Assembly: GCA_964400495.1 (NCBI GenBank)
Contig: CAYNTS010000001.1
Coordinates: 1-64,000, forward strand
Direction of reading: 5' to 3'
DNA: 64,000 nucleotides
From: CAYNTS01 sp964400495
GTDB taxonomy: Bacteria; Fidelibacterota; Marinisomatia; SCGC-AAA003-L08; D37C17
Shown: positions 53,476-63,374 of the stretch, in pieces
Layout: each line of letters opens with the position of its first letter
How positions within the stretch are numbered: position 1 is the stretch's first letter
Position numbers and translations under genes: made by a program
The notes under the pieces: model-generated
What the model was told of the DNA's origin: nothing
Databases searched by the model: none
What the model saw: the letters and a program-made list of their open reading frames with translations, nothing else

Positions 53476-55264
53476 GTTTTAAAACAGCAAGAAATGCTTC
53501 TTGAGGTAATTCAACATTTCCAACTTGTTTCATACGTTTTTTACCTTTTTTTTGTTTCTCTAACAATTTACGTTTTCGTGAAATATCACCACCATAACAT
53601 TTTGCAGTAACATTTTTTCTCAAGGCTTTAACTGTTTCACGGGCTACAATCTTGCTTCCAATTGCAGCTTGAATTGCAATTTCAAACTGGTGTCTGTTAA
53701 TCTCAGCTTTTAATTTTTTACATAAAACAGAACCATGTTTATACGCATTATTCTGATGCACTATAATACTTAATGCATCTACAATTTCACCACTAATTCT
53801 AATATCTAATTTTTGTAATTTACCAGGTCTGTCATCAATTAATTCATAATCAAATGAAGCATATCCTCGTGTTGAAGATTTTAATTGTTCAAAAAAATCA
53901 TAAATAACCTCACCTAATGGCATTTCAAATAATAACTGAACTTTATCTTTGGTCAAATAATTTGTTGCTAAATATGTGCCACGTCTTTCAATGCATATAC
54001 GCATAACTGCACCAATGTACTCAGAGGGTGTTATTATTTCCGCTTTAATAAATGGCTCGTATATGGTTGAAATATCTCCAGAAACAGGCATATCAGATGG
54101 ATTATTTACAATTATCTCAGTTTTATTAGTCATCTCTACCCTGTATCTAACATTTGGAGATGTTGTAATTAAATCCATGTTGAATTCACGTTCTAACCGC
54201 TCTTGCACAATTTCCATGTGGAGTGGACCAAGAAAACCACATCTAAATCCAAAACCAAGAGCAACTGAAGTATTAGGTTCAAATGATAAAGCAGAATCAT
54301 TTAATTTTAGTTTTTCTAAGCTTGTACGCAAATCTTCATAATCTTTGGAGTCAATTGGATACATTCCACTAAACACCATAGGTTTTATGGGTTTATATCC
54401 GGGCAAGGGTGTATCTGCTTTATTTTCTTTTAGAGTAAGGGTGTCACCAACATTTATTTCTGAAACATCTTTAATGCTTGTTATAATATATCCAACATCA
54501 CCAGCTTCAAGACGTTTAACGGGAACTCTATCTAATTTTAAAATTCCAACTTCTGTAATTTCATGCTTCGATGGTAATGCAAAATATTCAGCTGTCATAC
54601 CTTTTTCAACATATCCATCAAATACACGTAGATAAGGCACAACACCTCTGAATTGATCAAATGAGGAATCAAATATTAACGCACGGGTTCCACTTACTTC
54701 TGATTTTTTTGGCGGTGGAATTTGATTAATAATTGCATCGAAAATACCGTCGATACCAATACCTGTTTTAGCAGAAATTTTTACAATATTTTCTTCATCA
54801 CAACCCAATAATTCAATAATTTGTTCACTTGCTGATTCAATATCAGCATTGTCCATATCAATTTTATTGATTACTGGAATTATTTCAAGGTCAGCATCTA
54901 TTGCAAGATAGGCATTACTTACGGTTTGTGCTTCTACCCCTTGTGCTGCATCAACTAATAATAATGCACCCTCACATGCAGCCAAACTTCGTGATACTTC
55001 GTAGGTAAAATCCACATGACCTGGTGTATCAATCAAGTTAAAAATATAATTTTCACCATTTGTATGGGTATATTCCATTCTGATTGGATGTGATTTAATG
55101 GTAATTCCACGTTCTCGTTCCAAATCCATATCATCCAACACTTGGCTTTGCATTTCTTTTGCTGATAAAGTGTTGGTACTTTCAAGCAATCGGTCAGCAA
55201 GAGTTGATTTTCCATGATCAATATGAGCTATTATACAAAAATTTCTTATCTTATCTTTATTCAC
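53465..55264 (-). CDS. lepA: elongation factor 4 (LepA)
   Basis: LepA is a translation GTPase, paralogous to EF-G, acting in ribosome assembly and back-translocation. The 599-residue protein begins IRNFCIIAHIDHGKSTLADR, with DTPGHVDFTYEVSRSLA, NKIDMDNAD, GFRCGFLGPLHMEIVQERLE and the C-terminal basic tail KRKLLEKQKKGKKRMKQVG typical of LepA. It heads a fourteen-gene minus-strand array and is divergent from the CoA-transferase gene. Confidence 0.97.
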   Translation of the reverse strand: MNKDKIRNFCIIAHIDHGKSTLADRLLESTNTLSAKEMQSQVLDDMDLERERGITIKSHPIRMEYTHTNGENYIFNLIDTPGHVDFTYEVSRSLAACEGALLLVDAAQGVEAQTVSNAYLAIDADLEIIPVINKIDMDNADIESASEQIIELLGCDEENIVKISAKTGIGIDGIFDAIINQIPPPKKSEVSGTRALIFDSSFDQFRGVVPYLRVFDGYVEKGMTAEYFALPSKHEITEVGILKLDRVPVKRLEAGDVGYIITSIKDVSEINVGDTLTLKENKADTPLPGYKPIKPMVFSGMYPIDSKDYEDLRTSLEKLKLNDSALSFEPNTSVALGFGFRCGFLGPLHMEIVQERLEREFNMDLITTSPNVRYRVEMTNKTEIIVNNPSDMPVSGDISTIYEPFIKAEIITPSEYIGAVMRICIERRGTYLATNYLTKDKVQLLFEMPLGEVIYDFFEQLKSSTRGYASFDYELIDDRPGKLQKLDIRISGEIVDALSIIVHQNNAYKHGSVLCKKLKAEINRHQFEIAIQAAIGSKIVARETVKALRKNVTAKCYGGDISRKRKLLEKQKKGKKRMKQVGNVELPQEAFLAVLKLDE

Positions 55265-55297
55265 GGGGGAAATTTACTTTGAATTGACACTTAAACC

Positions 55298-55340
55298 ATA
55301 TCTTTTAAAACGAGTTTAAAATAAGATATACTGGTATAAT
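55298..55340 (+). promoter_or_regulatory. extended -10 promoter with overlapping inverted repeat
   Basis: TGGTATAAT (55332-55340) is a perfect extended -10 about 50 bases before the CoA-transferase ATG. An inverted repeat ATATCTT (55298-55304) with AAGATAT (55323-55329) overlaps the -35 area and could be an operator. A TTGACA lies further upstream at 55284. Confidence 0.5.
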
Positions 55341-55391
55341 TATGTAGATTTTAATTCTTAAATTTTCTCAGTTAATTTTGGACTAATTTTA

Positions 55392-56690
55392 ATGAAAACA
55401 AACTTAGAATACTTATCGGCACATGAAGCAACATCTTTAATAAAATCTGGTGATAATGTTTTTATTGGAGCAGGAGCTGTAATACCCAAAACTCTTGTGC
55501 AAGCAATGACAAATCGACATGATGAGTTAGAAGATGTTAAAGTGCACCACATTTTAACTTTGGGTAGTACAGAAGAAAGTGCACCTTACACCCTTCCTGA
55601 GATGGATAAATCTTTTACACACTATGCATTGTTTACCGGAGCAAATACACGTGATGCAGTTAATTGTGGTAGAGCATATTTTCTACCTATATTTTTGTCG
55701 GAAGTACCACAATATCTTGAGAACTTAAAACCAGATGTTGCTTTAATTCAAGTGAGTCCTCCTGATGAAAGAGGATTTTGCAGCTTAGGTACAAGTGTGG
55801 ATGTAACACGTGCAGGATACTTAAATTCCAAGCATGTTATTGCTGAAGTAAACCCTAATGTACCTAGGACACAAGGATACAGTTTTATTCATGTGAATGA
55901 AATTGATTCTTTTGTAAAAGTTGATTACCCTTTATTTGAAATATCTGAAATCCAAATTGGTGAAACTAGCAAGACAATCGGTAAGCATATAGCAAGTTTG
56001 ATTCCAGATGGTGCCTGTTTACAAGTTGGAATTGGCAAAATACCTGATGCAACACTTGCATTATTAGAAAATCACAAAAATATTGGAGTGCATTCAGAGT
56101 TAATATCTGATGGAATCATGAAATTGGTTGAAAAGGGTGTAATCAATAATTCTCAAAAAACTTTGAATGTGGGTAAAGTTGTTACTGGGATAATAATGGG
56201 AACAACAGATTTATACAAATGGGCACACCAAAATCCCATGATTGAAATGCGTCCAAGTGATTACACAAATGATATTTTCAACATATCTCGAAATGACAAT
56301 GTTGTTGCAATAAACACAGCTTTATCTATCGATTTAAAAGGTCAAGTTTGTGCAGATTCGCTTGGGAGACGATTTTACAGTGGTATTGGTGGGCAGGTTG
56401 ATTTTATTCGCGGTGCATCTAGGTCTAAAGGTGGTAAGCCGATTATAGCTCTACCATCAACTGCTGGAAAAGGTGATAAATGTATATCAAGAATCACACC
56501 ATTTTTAACACAAGGTTCTGGCGTTGTAACTAGCGAAGGTGATATTCATTATGTTGTTACTGAATTTGGAATTGCTGAATTGCATCATAAAGGTGTCGGC
56601 GAACGTGCTCGTCAACTTATAAATATTGCACACCCAAATTTTAGAGATAGTTTAGAAAAATATGCGTATGAATCAGGGTTTAAGTTGTGA
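55392..56690 (+). CDS. acetyl-CoA hydrolase/CoA-transferase family protein
   Basis: This 432-residue protein belongs to the 4-hydroxybutyrate/acetate CoA-transferase type. It has DNVFIGAGAVIPKTLVQAM, ALIQVSPPDERGFCSLGTS, GIGKIPDATL, the catalytic glutamate in VHSELISDG (about residue 236) and GGQVDFIRGASRSKGGKPI. It moves CoA between acetyl-CoA and short acids, or hydrolyses it; the exact acceptor is unknown. No Shine-Dalgarno is apparent. It is near the beta-oxidation operon and may handle its end products. Confidence 0.88.
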   Translation: MKTNLEYLSAHEATSLIKSGDNVFIGAGAVIPKTLVQAMTNRHDELEDVKVHHILTLGSTEESAPYTLPEMDKSFTHYALFTGANTRDAVNCGRAYFLPIFLSEVPQYLENLKPDVALIQVSPPDERGFCSLGTSVDVTRAGYLNSKHVIAEVNPNVPRTQGYSFIHVNEIDSFVKVDYPLFEISEIQIGETSKTIGKHIASLIPDGACLQVGIGKIPDATLALLENHKNIGVHSELISDGIMKLVEKGVINNSQKTLNVGKVVTGIIMGTTDLYKWAHQNPMIEMRPSDYTNDIFNISRNDNVVAINTALSIDLKGQVCADSLGRRFYSGIGGQVDFIRGASRSKGGKPIIALPSTAGKGDKCISRITPFLTQGSGVVTSEGDIHYVVTEFGIAELHHKGVGERARQLINIAHPNFRDSLEKYAYESGFKL

Positions 56691-56732
56691 TAATATTTTT
56701 ATAGTTTTGAAGCTTCAGACCTGAATATTCCA

Positions 56733-57311
56733 TTATTCATCATAATCTCTCATAACTTCAGATAGATTGTTTCTGAACCCCTCTGCATCATCATAATCTA
56801 AAAATTTATAATATCGAGAATGCTGATCTTTAACTCCAGCATTATGTTTAATTGGGCACCAATATTGCTCAGTTCTTGCAATAATTTCTTTGACATAAGA
56901 AGCAACAGCATTACCATAACCACAGTATAAACAATTAAACTTTTCCAAGGTGTTTAAATAAGACAAATGATGTCGGTCTATTATAAAATAATCTTTACGT
57001 TTGACAACTGGTATTTTATAGACTTTAAATGTAATATGTTGATAGATAAATATGGTTACATCAATAATTAAAATAGGGATTATCATTGCATAAATTACAG
57101 GAGCAATTAATACATGTTTAACATTTGCATGTAAAATATATTTTAGTAAATTGACTTTATATTCTTTTTGAATAGTAAAAAGCTTGCTTATACTTTCTCG
57201 TTGCTCTAAGAGATACTGTTTAGTAATGGTACGTTTTTTTTGAAATTCTTTTTCTAATTCAATTTCTAACTGTCGAATTCGATCAATTGTTTGGTCAAAT
57301 CTGTTTTTCAT
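56733..57311 (-). CDS. conserved membrane protein with CxxC and WCPIKH motifs, function unknown
   Basis: This 192-residue protein has an N-terminal coiled-coil (about 1-45), a hydrophobic hairpin (about 64-95), then a soluble part with CLYCGYGNAVASYVKEI and RTEQYWCPIKH. I recall similar sequences as conserved hypotheticals in marine bacteria but know no function. The three cysteines plus histidine suggest metal or haem binding. It lies after a hairpin that ends the fadB-type gene, so it may be separately controlled. Confidence 0.7.
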   Translation of the reverse strand: MKNRFDQTIDRIRQLEIELEKEFQKKRTITKQYLLEQRESISKLFTIQKEYKVNLLKYILHANVKHVLIAPVIYAMIIPILIIDVTIFIYQHITFKVYKIPVVKRKDYFIIDRHHLSYLNTLEKFNCLYCGYGNAVASYVKEIIARTEQYWCPIKHNAGVKDQHSRYYKFLDYDDAEGFRNNLSEVMRDYDE

Positions 57312-57334
57312 ATAATCTCTTTTGCTTTAATAGA

Positions 57335-57363
57335 GAGAAAGGCAGAATAATTCTACCTTTCTC
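57335..57363 (-). terminator. hairpin after the beta-oxidation operon
   Basis: GAGAAAGG (57335-57342) pairs with CCTTTCTC (57356-57363), and after one mismatch AGAA pairs with TTCT around a 3-nt loop. It lies 49 bases after the fadB-type stop. No clear T-run follows, so efficiency is uncertain. Confidence 0.55.
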
Positions 57364-57411
57364 ACGGAGAAAAACAATGATGTAAACTCATTGTCTTCTT
57401 GGGCAATTTTA

Positions 57412-59763
57412 TTAATTTCTGAGTGGTTTCCCTTTTTTTAACATGTATGCAATGCGTGCTTGAGATTTTGGTTCCCCACACAAGCTAACAAATACCTCAC
57501 GTTCAATATCCAACAAGTATTGCTCATCAACTGGAGTAAATGGTCCACCTTTATCACCACCTGTTAAAACATAAGCAAGTTTCTTGCCAATAAAACCATC
57601 ATGCTCAGAAATCTTCTTGGCTTTTTCAAACCCTTTAATACTTCCCTCTAACACTAATCTACCACTCACACCAGGAAGTTTAAATGATTCCATCTCGGGT
57701 GCTTCATAATTTTCAGCCATTTTAATAACTGTATTTTTTGCTTCAAACAAGAGATGGTCGCGATTCACAACAATTATATCTTCTTTTGTTAGATATGAAA
57801 ATGCTTGGGCTTGTTTAGCAGATGTTGCAACTTTTGCAAATCCAATAGTTTCAAATGCTTTTTGAACTACTGGAAATGCACCTGGCATTGTAGTTTTAAT
57901 TTTATTAGATAAATTAGATAACATTCTAAGATTTCCACCTGCACCCGGAATAAGTCCTACACCTACTTCGACTAATCCAATATAGGATTCTGCAGCTGTA
58001 ACAATTTTATCGCAGGCACCAACTATTTCAAAACCACCACCAAGTACTAAACCAAATGGAGCAGCTACTACAGGAAAGGGTGTAAATCTAACCTCTTGCA
58101 ATAAGTCTTGAAGCCCGCCAGATATTTTTTCAATTGTTTCAAAATCTTTTCGCTCTGCAGCACCTAAAATTAAATTCAAATTTGCACCCGCACAGAAATT
58201 TGCACCATCACCTGAAATGACTAATCCTTTGAAATTATTTTTTGCAACATAGTCAATTCCGTACTTGATTGTTTCCATAATTGAGCCATCAATAGGATTT
58301 AGTTCTGCTTTAAGAACTGAATGCAAATCCACGCCTGCTACCCCATCACCTAAATCAACAACTGATGCAGACCATAATTTTTTTATGGTTCCATGTGAAT
58401 GTTTTGCAATATTCATATTGTATGTTTTTGCATGTTGCTTAACTTCAGTGTATGCTTTTGTTTCGACATCATAGTAATGAAGTTTGCCACTAATGTATGT
58501 ATAGAATGAATTATGCCCCGTAGATAGCATTTCTGTAATCCAAGCAGGAACATTTTTGCTAGTTGCTCTCATTCTATCTACAGTTTCAGAAACACCTAGA
58601 GAATCCCATACTTCAAATGGTCCCATTTCCCACGCAAACCCCCAACGCATTGCACGATCAATATTTACAATATCATCTGCAATTTCACCAACTCGTTCTG
58701 CTGAATATAAAAGAGATTGCGAAATAACTTCCCACGTGAATTCTCCAGCGATATCATTTGTATTAATGAGCGCTTTTAATCTATCTTTTGGGTATGTGTT
58801 TTCACGTGCAAAACGAACACCTTTATATCGCTTCTTATTCATTGGGGTGTATTCTAATGTTTGCAAGTCTAAAGAGTGAATTACACCTTTATCGATTTTT
58901 TTATAGAATCCTTGCTTAGTTTTTTGACCCAACCACTTGTTGTCGAGCATAGTTTGCAAATAATCAGGAATTTTGAATATATCACGATTTGAATCTTCAA
59001 GACATTTTTCGTAAGCAGTTCCTGCTACAAAAGATAAGGTATCAAGCCCAACTACATCAGCTGTCCTAAATGTAGCACTTTTAGGTCGTCCAATAAGTGT
59101 GCCTGTTAAAGCATCCACATCTTCTACAGATAAATTTCTTTTATAGGCTTCTTGTAGAGTAACCATCATTCCAAATACACCAATTCTATTTGCAATAAAA
59201 TTTGGTGTATCTTTTGCATACACAACACCTTTACCGAGAGTTTCTTCTAAGAAAGTTGCGACAGGTGAAATAAGATCCAAATTCGTTTTTTCCGATGTTA
59301 TAATTTCCACTAACTTCATATATCGTGGTGGGTTAAAAAAGTGTGTAATAAAAAAACGATTTGTAAAATCATCTGGAAGTCCGCTCGATAGTTCAGAAAG
59401 TGCAATACCAGAAGTATTTGAGGTAACAAAAGCACCATCTTTTAAATGAGGAGCAATTTTTTGGTATAAATCTTGCTTCCAATCCAGTCGTTCAGCAATA
59501 ACTTCAATTACCCAATCACATTCACTTATTTTCTCTAAATGGTCATCGTAATTACAAGGTGTAATTAAATCAACAGTTTTAGGATTATAAAATGCACTTG
59601 GTTTGATTTTAGTACTTGAACTAACCCCTTTTTCTGCAATTTCTTGTGAAATATCAAATGCATATACAGGTATTTTTACGTTCGAGAAATGAACAGCAAT
59701 TTGTGCCCCCATAACTCCAGTACCGAGTATTGCAACTTTGTTTATTTGAAGTGAGTTTCCCAT
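57412..59763 (-). CDS. 3-hydroxyacyl-CoA dehydrogenase/enoyl-CoA hydratase, FadB/FadN type
   Basis: This 783-residue bifunctional beta-oxidation enzyme begins with the NAD-binding motif VAILGTGVMGAQIAVHFSN and the dehydrogenase core (ITHFFNPPRYMKLVEII). The C-terminal region carries a crotonase domain (DGANFCAGANLNLIL, FGLVLGGGFEIVGACDKIV, GLIPGAGGNLRML). The order dehydrogenase then hydratase is that of B. subtilis FadN, opposite to E. coli FadB. It lies 12 bases after the thiolase gene and is the last gene of the operon. Confidence 0.92.
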   Translation of the reverse strand: MGNSLQINKVAILGTGVMGAQIAVHFSNVKIPVYAFDISQEIAEKGVSSSTKIKPSAFYNPKTVDLITPCNYDDHLEKISECDWVIEVIAERLDWKQDLYQKIAPHLKDGAFVTSNTSGIALSELSSGLPDDFTNRFFITHFFNPPRYMKLVEIITSEKTNLDLISPVATFLEETLGKGVVYAKDTPNFIANRIGVFGMMVTLQEAYKRNLSVEDVDALTGTLIGRPKSATFRTADVVGLDTLSFVAGTAYEKCLEDSNRDIFKIPDYLQTMLDNKWLGQKTKQGFYKKIDKGVIHSLDLQTLEYTPMNKKRYKGVRFARENTYPKDRLKALINTNDIAGEFTWEVISQSLLYSAERVGEIADDIVNIDRAMRWGFAWEMGPFEVWDSLGVSETVDRMRATSKNVPAWITEMLSTGHNSFYTYISGKLHYYDVETKAYTEVKQHAKTYNMNIAKHSHGTIKKLWSASVVDLGDGVAGVDLHSVLKAELNPIDGSIMETIKYGIDYVAKNNFKGLVISGDGANFCAGANLNLILGAAERKDFETIEKISGGLQDLLQEVRFTPFPVVAAPFGLVLGGGFEIVGACDKIVTAAESYIGLVEVGVGLIPGAGGNLRMLSNLSNKIKTTMPGAFPVVQKAFETIGFAKVATSAKQAQAFSYLTKEDIIVVNRDHLLFEAKNTVIKMAENYEAPEMESFKLPGVSGRLVLEGSIKGFEKAKKISEHDGFIGKKLAYVLTGGDKGGPFTPVDEQYLLDIEREVFVSLCGEPKSQARIAYMLKKGKPLRN

Positions 59764-59775
59764 GATATCCTCTAA

Positions 59776-60912
59776 TTATATGCGTTCAATGATAGTAGCA
59801 ATACCTTGGCCTGTACCAATACACATAGTTGCCAAGCCAAACTTTGCATCATTTTGTCGCATTACATTCATTAATGTTACAATAATTCGTACTCCTGAAC
59901 ATCCAAGTGGATGCCCCATTGCAATTGCACCACCATTTAAATTGATTTTATTCACATCCCAACCACCTTTACGAATAACATATAGCGATTGTGCTGCAAA
60001 TGCTTCATTTAACTCTATAACATCAATATCATCCATTGTTAAACCTGCATGAGATAATGCTTTTTCAGTAGCTGGTAATGGACCCGAACCCATACGTGTC
60101 CAATCTACGCCTGCAATTGCTCTACTTTTAACTCTAAATTCAGGTGTTATTCCGAACTCTTGTGCATTTGTGTTTGATGTAATTAATGCTGCTGCTGCTC
60201 CTGTTGAAATTGGACTTGATGTTGCAGCAGTAATGGTACCATCTGCTTCAAAAGCTGGTTCCAGAGATTTAATTTTCTCCACATTTGGTTCACGAGGTCC
60301 CTCATCAGTAGAAACAGTATTACCATTAAATTCAATAGGGACAATTTCACTCTCGTACTTTCCTTCAGCAATTGCTGAAAGTGCTTTCTTATGTGAATTT
60401 ATTGCAAATTCTTCTTGGTCGCTTCGTGAAATGTCCAAATCTTTTGCTAATATTTCAGCAGTTTCACCCATTCCCATATAATAGTCTTTAGCATATAGTT
60501 CTGGATGGAAACTCGGATTGAACCCGCCCATAGGTACACCAAACATATCTTCAACTCCTGCTGCTATTCCAGCTCCAATATCGCCTAATTCTACTGCTTG
60601 ACTAACCTGATGCACCGCATCCATTGATGACCCACAAAATCTATTAACCACTTTTGCTCCAGCTTCTTCAGGAAGATTAGATAATATGCCTATTCCTTTT
60701 GCCATTAACATACCTTGATTACCTTCAGGAAACGCACATCCAACTACTATATCTTCTATTGTTTCTTTAGGTATAGATTTGTTTCGTTCAAGTAATACTT
60801 TAACTACTTCTGCTGTTAAATCATCTGGTCGCATCCCTATCAATGCACCATTTTTCAAACCTATTGGACTTCTAAGTCCATCTATAATTACTGAATAATT
60901 ATCTGCCATCAC
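59776..60912 (-). CDS. acetyl-CoA acyltransferase (thiolase)
   Basis: This 378-residue degradative thiolase cleaves 3-ketoacyl-CoA. The nucleophile is C93 in VVNRFCGSSMDAVHQ, and the C-terminal active site has GGAIAMGHPLGCSGVRI and CIGTGQGIA. The length is slightly short for the family but all catalytic residues are present. AGGAG lies just before the ATG. It sits between acyl-CoA dehydrogenase and FadB-type genes. Confidence 0.94.
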   Translation of the reverse strand: MMADNYSVIIDGLRSPIGLKNGALIGMRPDDLTAEVVKVLLERNKSIPKETIEDIVVGCAFPEGNQGMLMAKGIGILSNLPEEAGAKVVNRFCGSSMDAVHQVSQAVELGDIGAGIAAGVEDMFGVPMGGFNPSFHPELYAKDYYMGMGETAEILAKDLDISRSDQEEFAINSHKKALSAIAEGKYESEIVPIEFNGNTVSTDEGPREPNVEKIKSLEPAFEADGTITAATSSPISTGAAAALITSNTNAQEFGITPEFRVKSRAIAGVDWTRMGSGPLPATEKALSHAGLTMDDIDVIELNEAFAAQSLYVIRKGGWDVNKINLNGGAIAMGHPLGCSGVRIIVTLMNVMRQNDAKFGLATMCIGTGQGIATIIERI

Positions 60913-60922
60913 ACACTCCTTT

Positions 60923-62746
60923 TTAGTCTAAATAATATTTACCAACACGCAATACTTCTTCAGCGATGTTTCGCTTCATTCCAATAGCATCTGGTGTATA
61001 ATTCAATTTGTTTTTCCAGCCCAATAATAGCCCTAACTTTTCTTCCAACTCTTCACCGTTGCAAATATGTGAAACAATTTGTTTAGAAATCGTAAGTATA
61101 TTCTCAAACTGTTCAGAAACAGAAAATGCAACTACATTTTTGGTCTTAGATTTTACTTTATCATCATCTATTGCATGATATCGTTTCATTCCCATGTCAG
61201 CAATTGAAAGTGAAATTATAATATTTGCTAATGGTTCAAGTACCCATTGTTCATTTTTTAAATCTTGACCATATTTGAGAATTAACTCATTTAAGACGAA
61301 GAGAAAATTAGATCTCATATATTCTACAGCATTCACTTCATCTGGTAAATCGGTATCAAAATCCATTTCAGGCAACCAGTTTAACATTCTTTCATTAATT
61401 GCATTTCGTAATGGGATTTCTTCCAATATTGCTTTCTTAAGAGTTAGACTACTGATTAGTAAACGATTAATTTCATTTGTTCCTTCAAATATACGATTAA
61501 TCCGTTCATCTCGATACATTCCAGCTGCTGGATATTCTTCAATGAATCCAGAACCCCCCAATGTTTGAACTGCTTCATCAACGCAGTAAGCTAGAGATTC
61601 TGAACCAACTATTTTACAAATAGACGCTTCAATGCCATGGTCTTCAATAGTTTGCTGAACTTTTTTATAATAATCTGAATCAGATTTATCTAGTAAATCA
61701 ATGATGCTATCTATAGAACCAGATGTTGCAAACATTACAGTATCGGATTCCCATCCCTTTGCCATCATACGAGCAAACTTATTTTGAACCATCCCAAATT
61801 CAGATATTGATCTGCTAAATTGTTTTCTTTCATTTGCATAAGCAAGTGCATTATTGAGTGAGTACCTACATCCAGCTCCAGTTGTTACGCCAAGTTTGTA
61901 ACGACCAACATATAAAACATTAAATGCAATTGGACCACCCATTCCAACTTCACCAAGCACATTTTCGATAGGGACTTTGCAATCTTCAAAATAATATGTA
62001 CAGGTGGAAGAACCTTTGATGCCCATTTTTTTCTCTTCCGCACCTACAACCCATCCTTCACATTCTTTATCTAGGATAAAACTTGTATATTTACCATCAA
62101 CATTAGCAAATGTAACGCAGACATCAGCCCAAGAACCATTAGTTACAAATATTTTTTGTCCATTTAAAATATAATGAGTACCCTCTTCATTTAAAACAGC
62201 AGTTGATTCCCCAGATAAGGCATCTGAACCAGCGTTGGGTTCTGTAAGTGCATAGCATCCCATATACTCACCTGTAGCTAACTTGGATAAATACTTTGCT
62301 TTTTGTTCCTTGTTTGCATACCAAACTATTGGAAGCATACCAATCCCAGTATGAGCTGACATTGTTACCATAATAGACGCATTTTCACCCGAAGAAAGTG
62401 CATCAGCCACAATACAAGCAGTAGTTTTATCGAGTTCTATTCCGTTAAATTCTTCGGATACATCAATTCCTAGGAATCCAAGTTCTCCCATTTCTTTAAA
62501 TATTTCAACTGATAATTCCTTATTGAGTGTATTTAACTGGTCTGTAACTGGTTTTATTCTATCTTGTGCAAATTCTTGAGCAGCTTGTTTAAACATATTA
62601 TGCTCTTCAGAGAACTGTTCTCGTGAAAATACAGACCCTTTATTTAAAGGAGTAACCATAAATGCTGCACCCCTACCCTTTATGGAGTCATAATCTATTT
62701 CATTAATTTTATAAGTTTTCTTTTTTTCAGCTGTCAATGTACTCAT
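60923..62746 (-). CDS. acyl-CoA dehydrogenase, FadE type
   Basis: This 607-residue flavoenzyme performs the first oxidation of beta-oxidation. It has CYALTEPNAGSDALSGESTA (FAD/substrate region), KIFVTNGSWADV, the catalytic glutamate E421 in RIFEGTNEINRLL, and a C-terminal extension of about 170 residues as in the long ACAD form of Bacillus FadE. It needs an electron-transfer flavoprotein, not in the window. It follows the TetR gene by 11 bases. Confidence 0.93.
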   Translation of the reverse strand: MSTLTAEKKKTYKINEIDYDSIKGRGAAFMVTPLNKGSVFSREQFSEEHNMFKQAAQEFAQDRIKPVTDQLNTLNKELSVEIFKEMGELGFLGIDVSEEFNGIELDKTTACIVADALSSGENASIMVTMSAHTGIGMLPIVWYANKEQKAKYLSKLATGEYMGCYALTEPNAGSDALSGESTAVLNEEGTHYILNGQKIFVTNGSWADVCVTFANVDGKYTSFILDKECEGWVVGAEEKKMGIKGSSTCTYYFEDCKVPIENVLGEVGMGGPIAFNVLYVGRYKLGVTTGAGCRYSLNNALAYANERKQFSRSISEFGMVQNKFARMMAKGWESDTVMFATSGSIDSIIDLLDKSDSDYYKKVQQTIEDHGIEASICKIVGSESLAYCVDEAVQTLGGSGFIEEYPAAGMYRDERINRIFEGTNEINRLLISSLTLKKAILEEIPLRNAINERMLNWLPEMDFDTDLPDEVNAVEYMRSNFLFVLNELILKYGQDLKNEQWVLEPLANIIISLSIADMGMKRYHAIDDDKVKSKTKNVVAFSVSEQFENILTISKQIVSHICNGEELEEKLGLLLGWKNKLNYTPDAIGMKRNIAEEVLRVGKYYLD

Positions 62747-62757
62747 TGAGCCCCCAT

Positions 62758-63354
62758 TTATTTATTGCTAATACCAAATATCATAAAATCAGATACTGCA
62801 TTTAGATAATCTTCTGCAGTCAAATCCTTATACTCGAAAATACTAAACCAAATAACACCTTGAAGTACAGTCATAATTGACAATGCCGCAATATCAGGAT
62901 TAATACTTTTAAAATCACCTTCACGAACGCCTTTGTTAAAAGTTGATTTGAACAATTGTAATATTTTTTTATATAAATTTTGAACTCTTAAACGAATATC
63001 CTCATCATGGTTTGCAAGAGCCCAAAATTCAAGTTCTGCAAGAAAAACATATTTTCGATCATTATATGCTTTTAAAATTTCTTGAACAAACCCTCTAAAT
63101 ATCTCAGTTGCGTTTCTGTCTTTTCCATTTTGACTGTAAAAATCTGGGAACGTATGTTCTTCCCAATGGTCAATCAATGAGAGGAACATGTCCTTCTTGC
63201 TAGAATAATGATGGTAAATAGCACCTTTACTTAATCCGGATTTATTTACAATATCATCCATCCGAGTATCTGCATACCCTTTGTTCACAAATACTTTCAA
63301 TGCTGCATCGAGTATTTGCCCCTGTCTTTCTTCTTTTGATTTGTTTTCTGCCAT
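62758..63354 (-). CDS. TetR-family regulator of the beta-oxidation operon
   Basis: This 198-residue repressor has the N-terminal helix-turn-helix ILDAALKVFVNKGYADTRMD, then DIVNKSGLSKGAIYHHYSSK, followed by an alpha-helical ligand-binding domain. I chose ATG 63354 (MAENKSKEERQ); the ORF from 63387 would run through the operator. It is the first gene of the operon, and an inverted repeat ACCGAC-CA-GTCGGT sits six bases upstream, so autoregulation and control by a fatty acyl-CoA, as with FadR or PsrA, is likely but inferred. Confidence 0.88.
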   Translation of the reverse strand: MAENKSKEERQGQILDAALKVFVNKGYADTRMDDIVNKSGLSKGAIYHHYSSKKDMFLSLIDHWEEHTFPDFYSQNGKDRNATEIFRGFVQEILKAYNDRKYVFLAELEFWALANHDEDIRLRVQNLYKKILQLFKSTFNKGVREGDFKSINPDIAALSIMTVLQGVIWFSIFEYKDLTAEDYLNAVSDFMIFGISNK

Positions 63355-63360
63355 AAACCG

Positions 63361-63374
63361 ACCGACCAGTCGGT
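63361..63374. promoter_or_regulatory. TetR-type operator ACCGACCAGTCGGT
   Basis: The site has perfect 6-bp arms ACCGAC and GTCGGT with a CA spacer, in a very GC-rich island of an AT-rich gap. It lies directly before the TetR start and next to a TTATAC -10-like element on the minus strand. I see no second copy elsewhere in the window. Confidence 0.6.
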
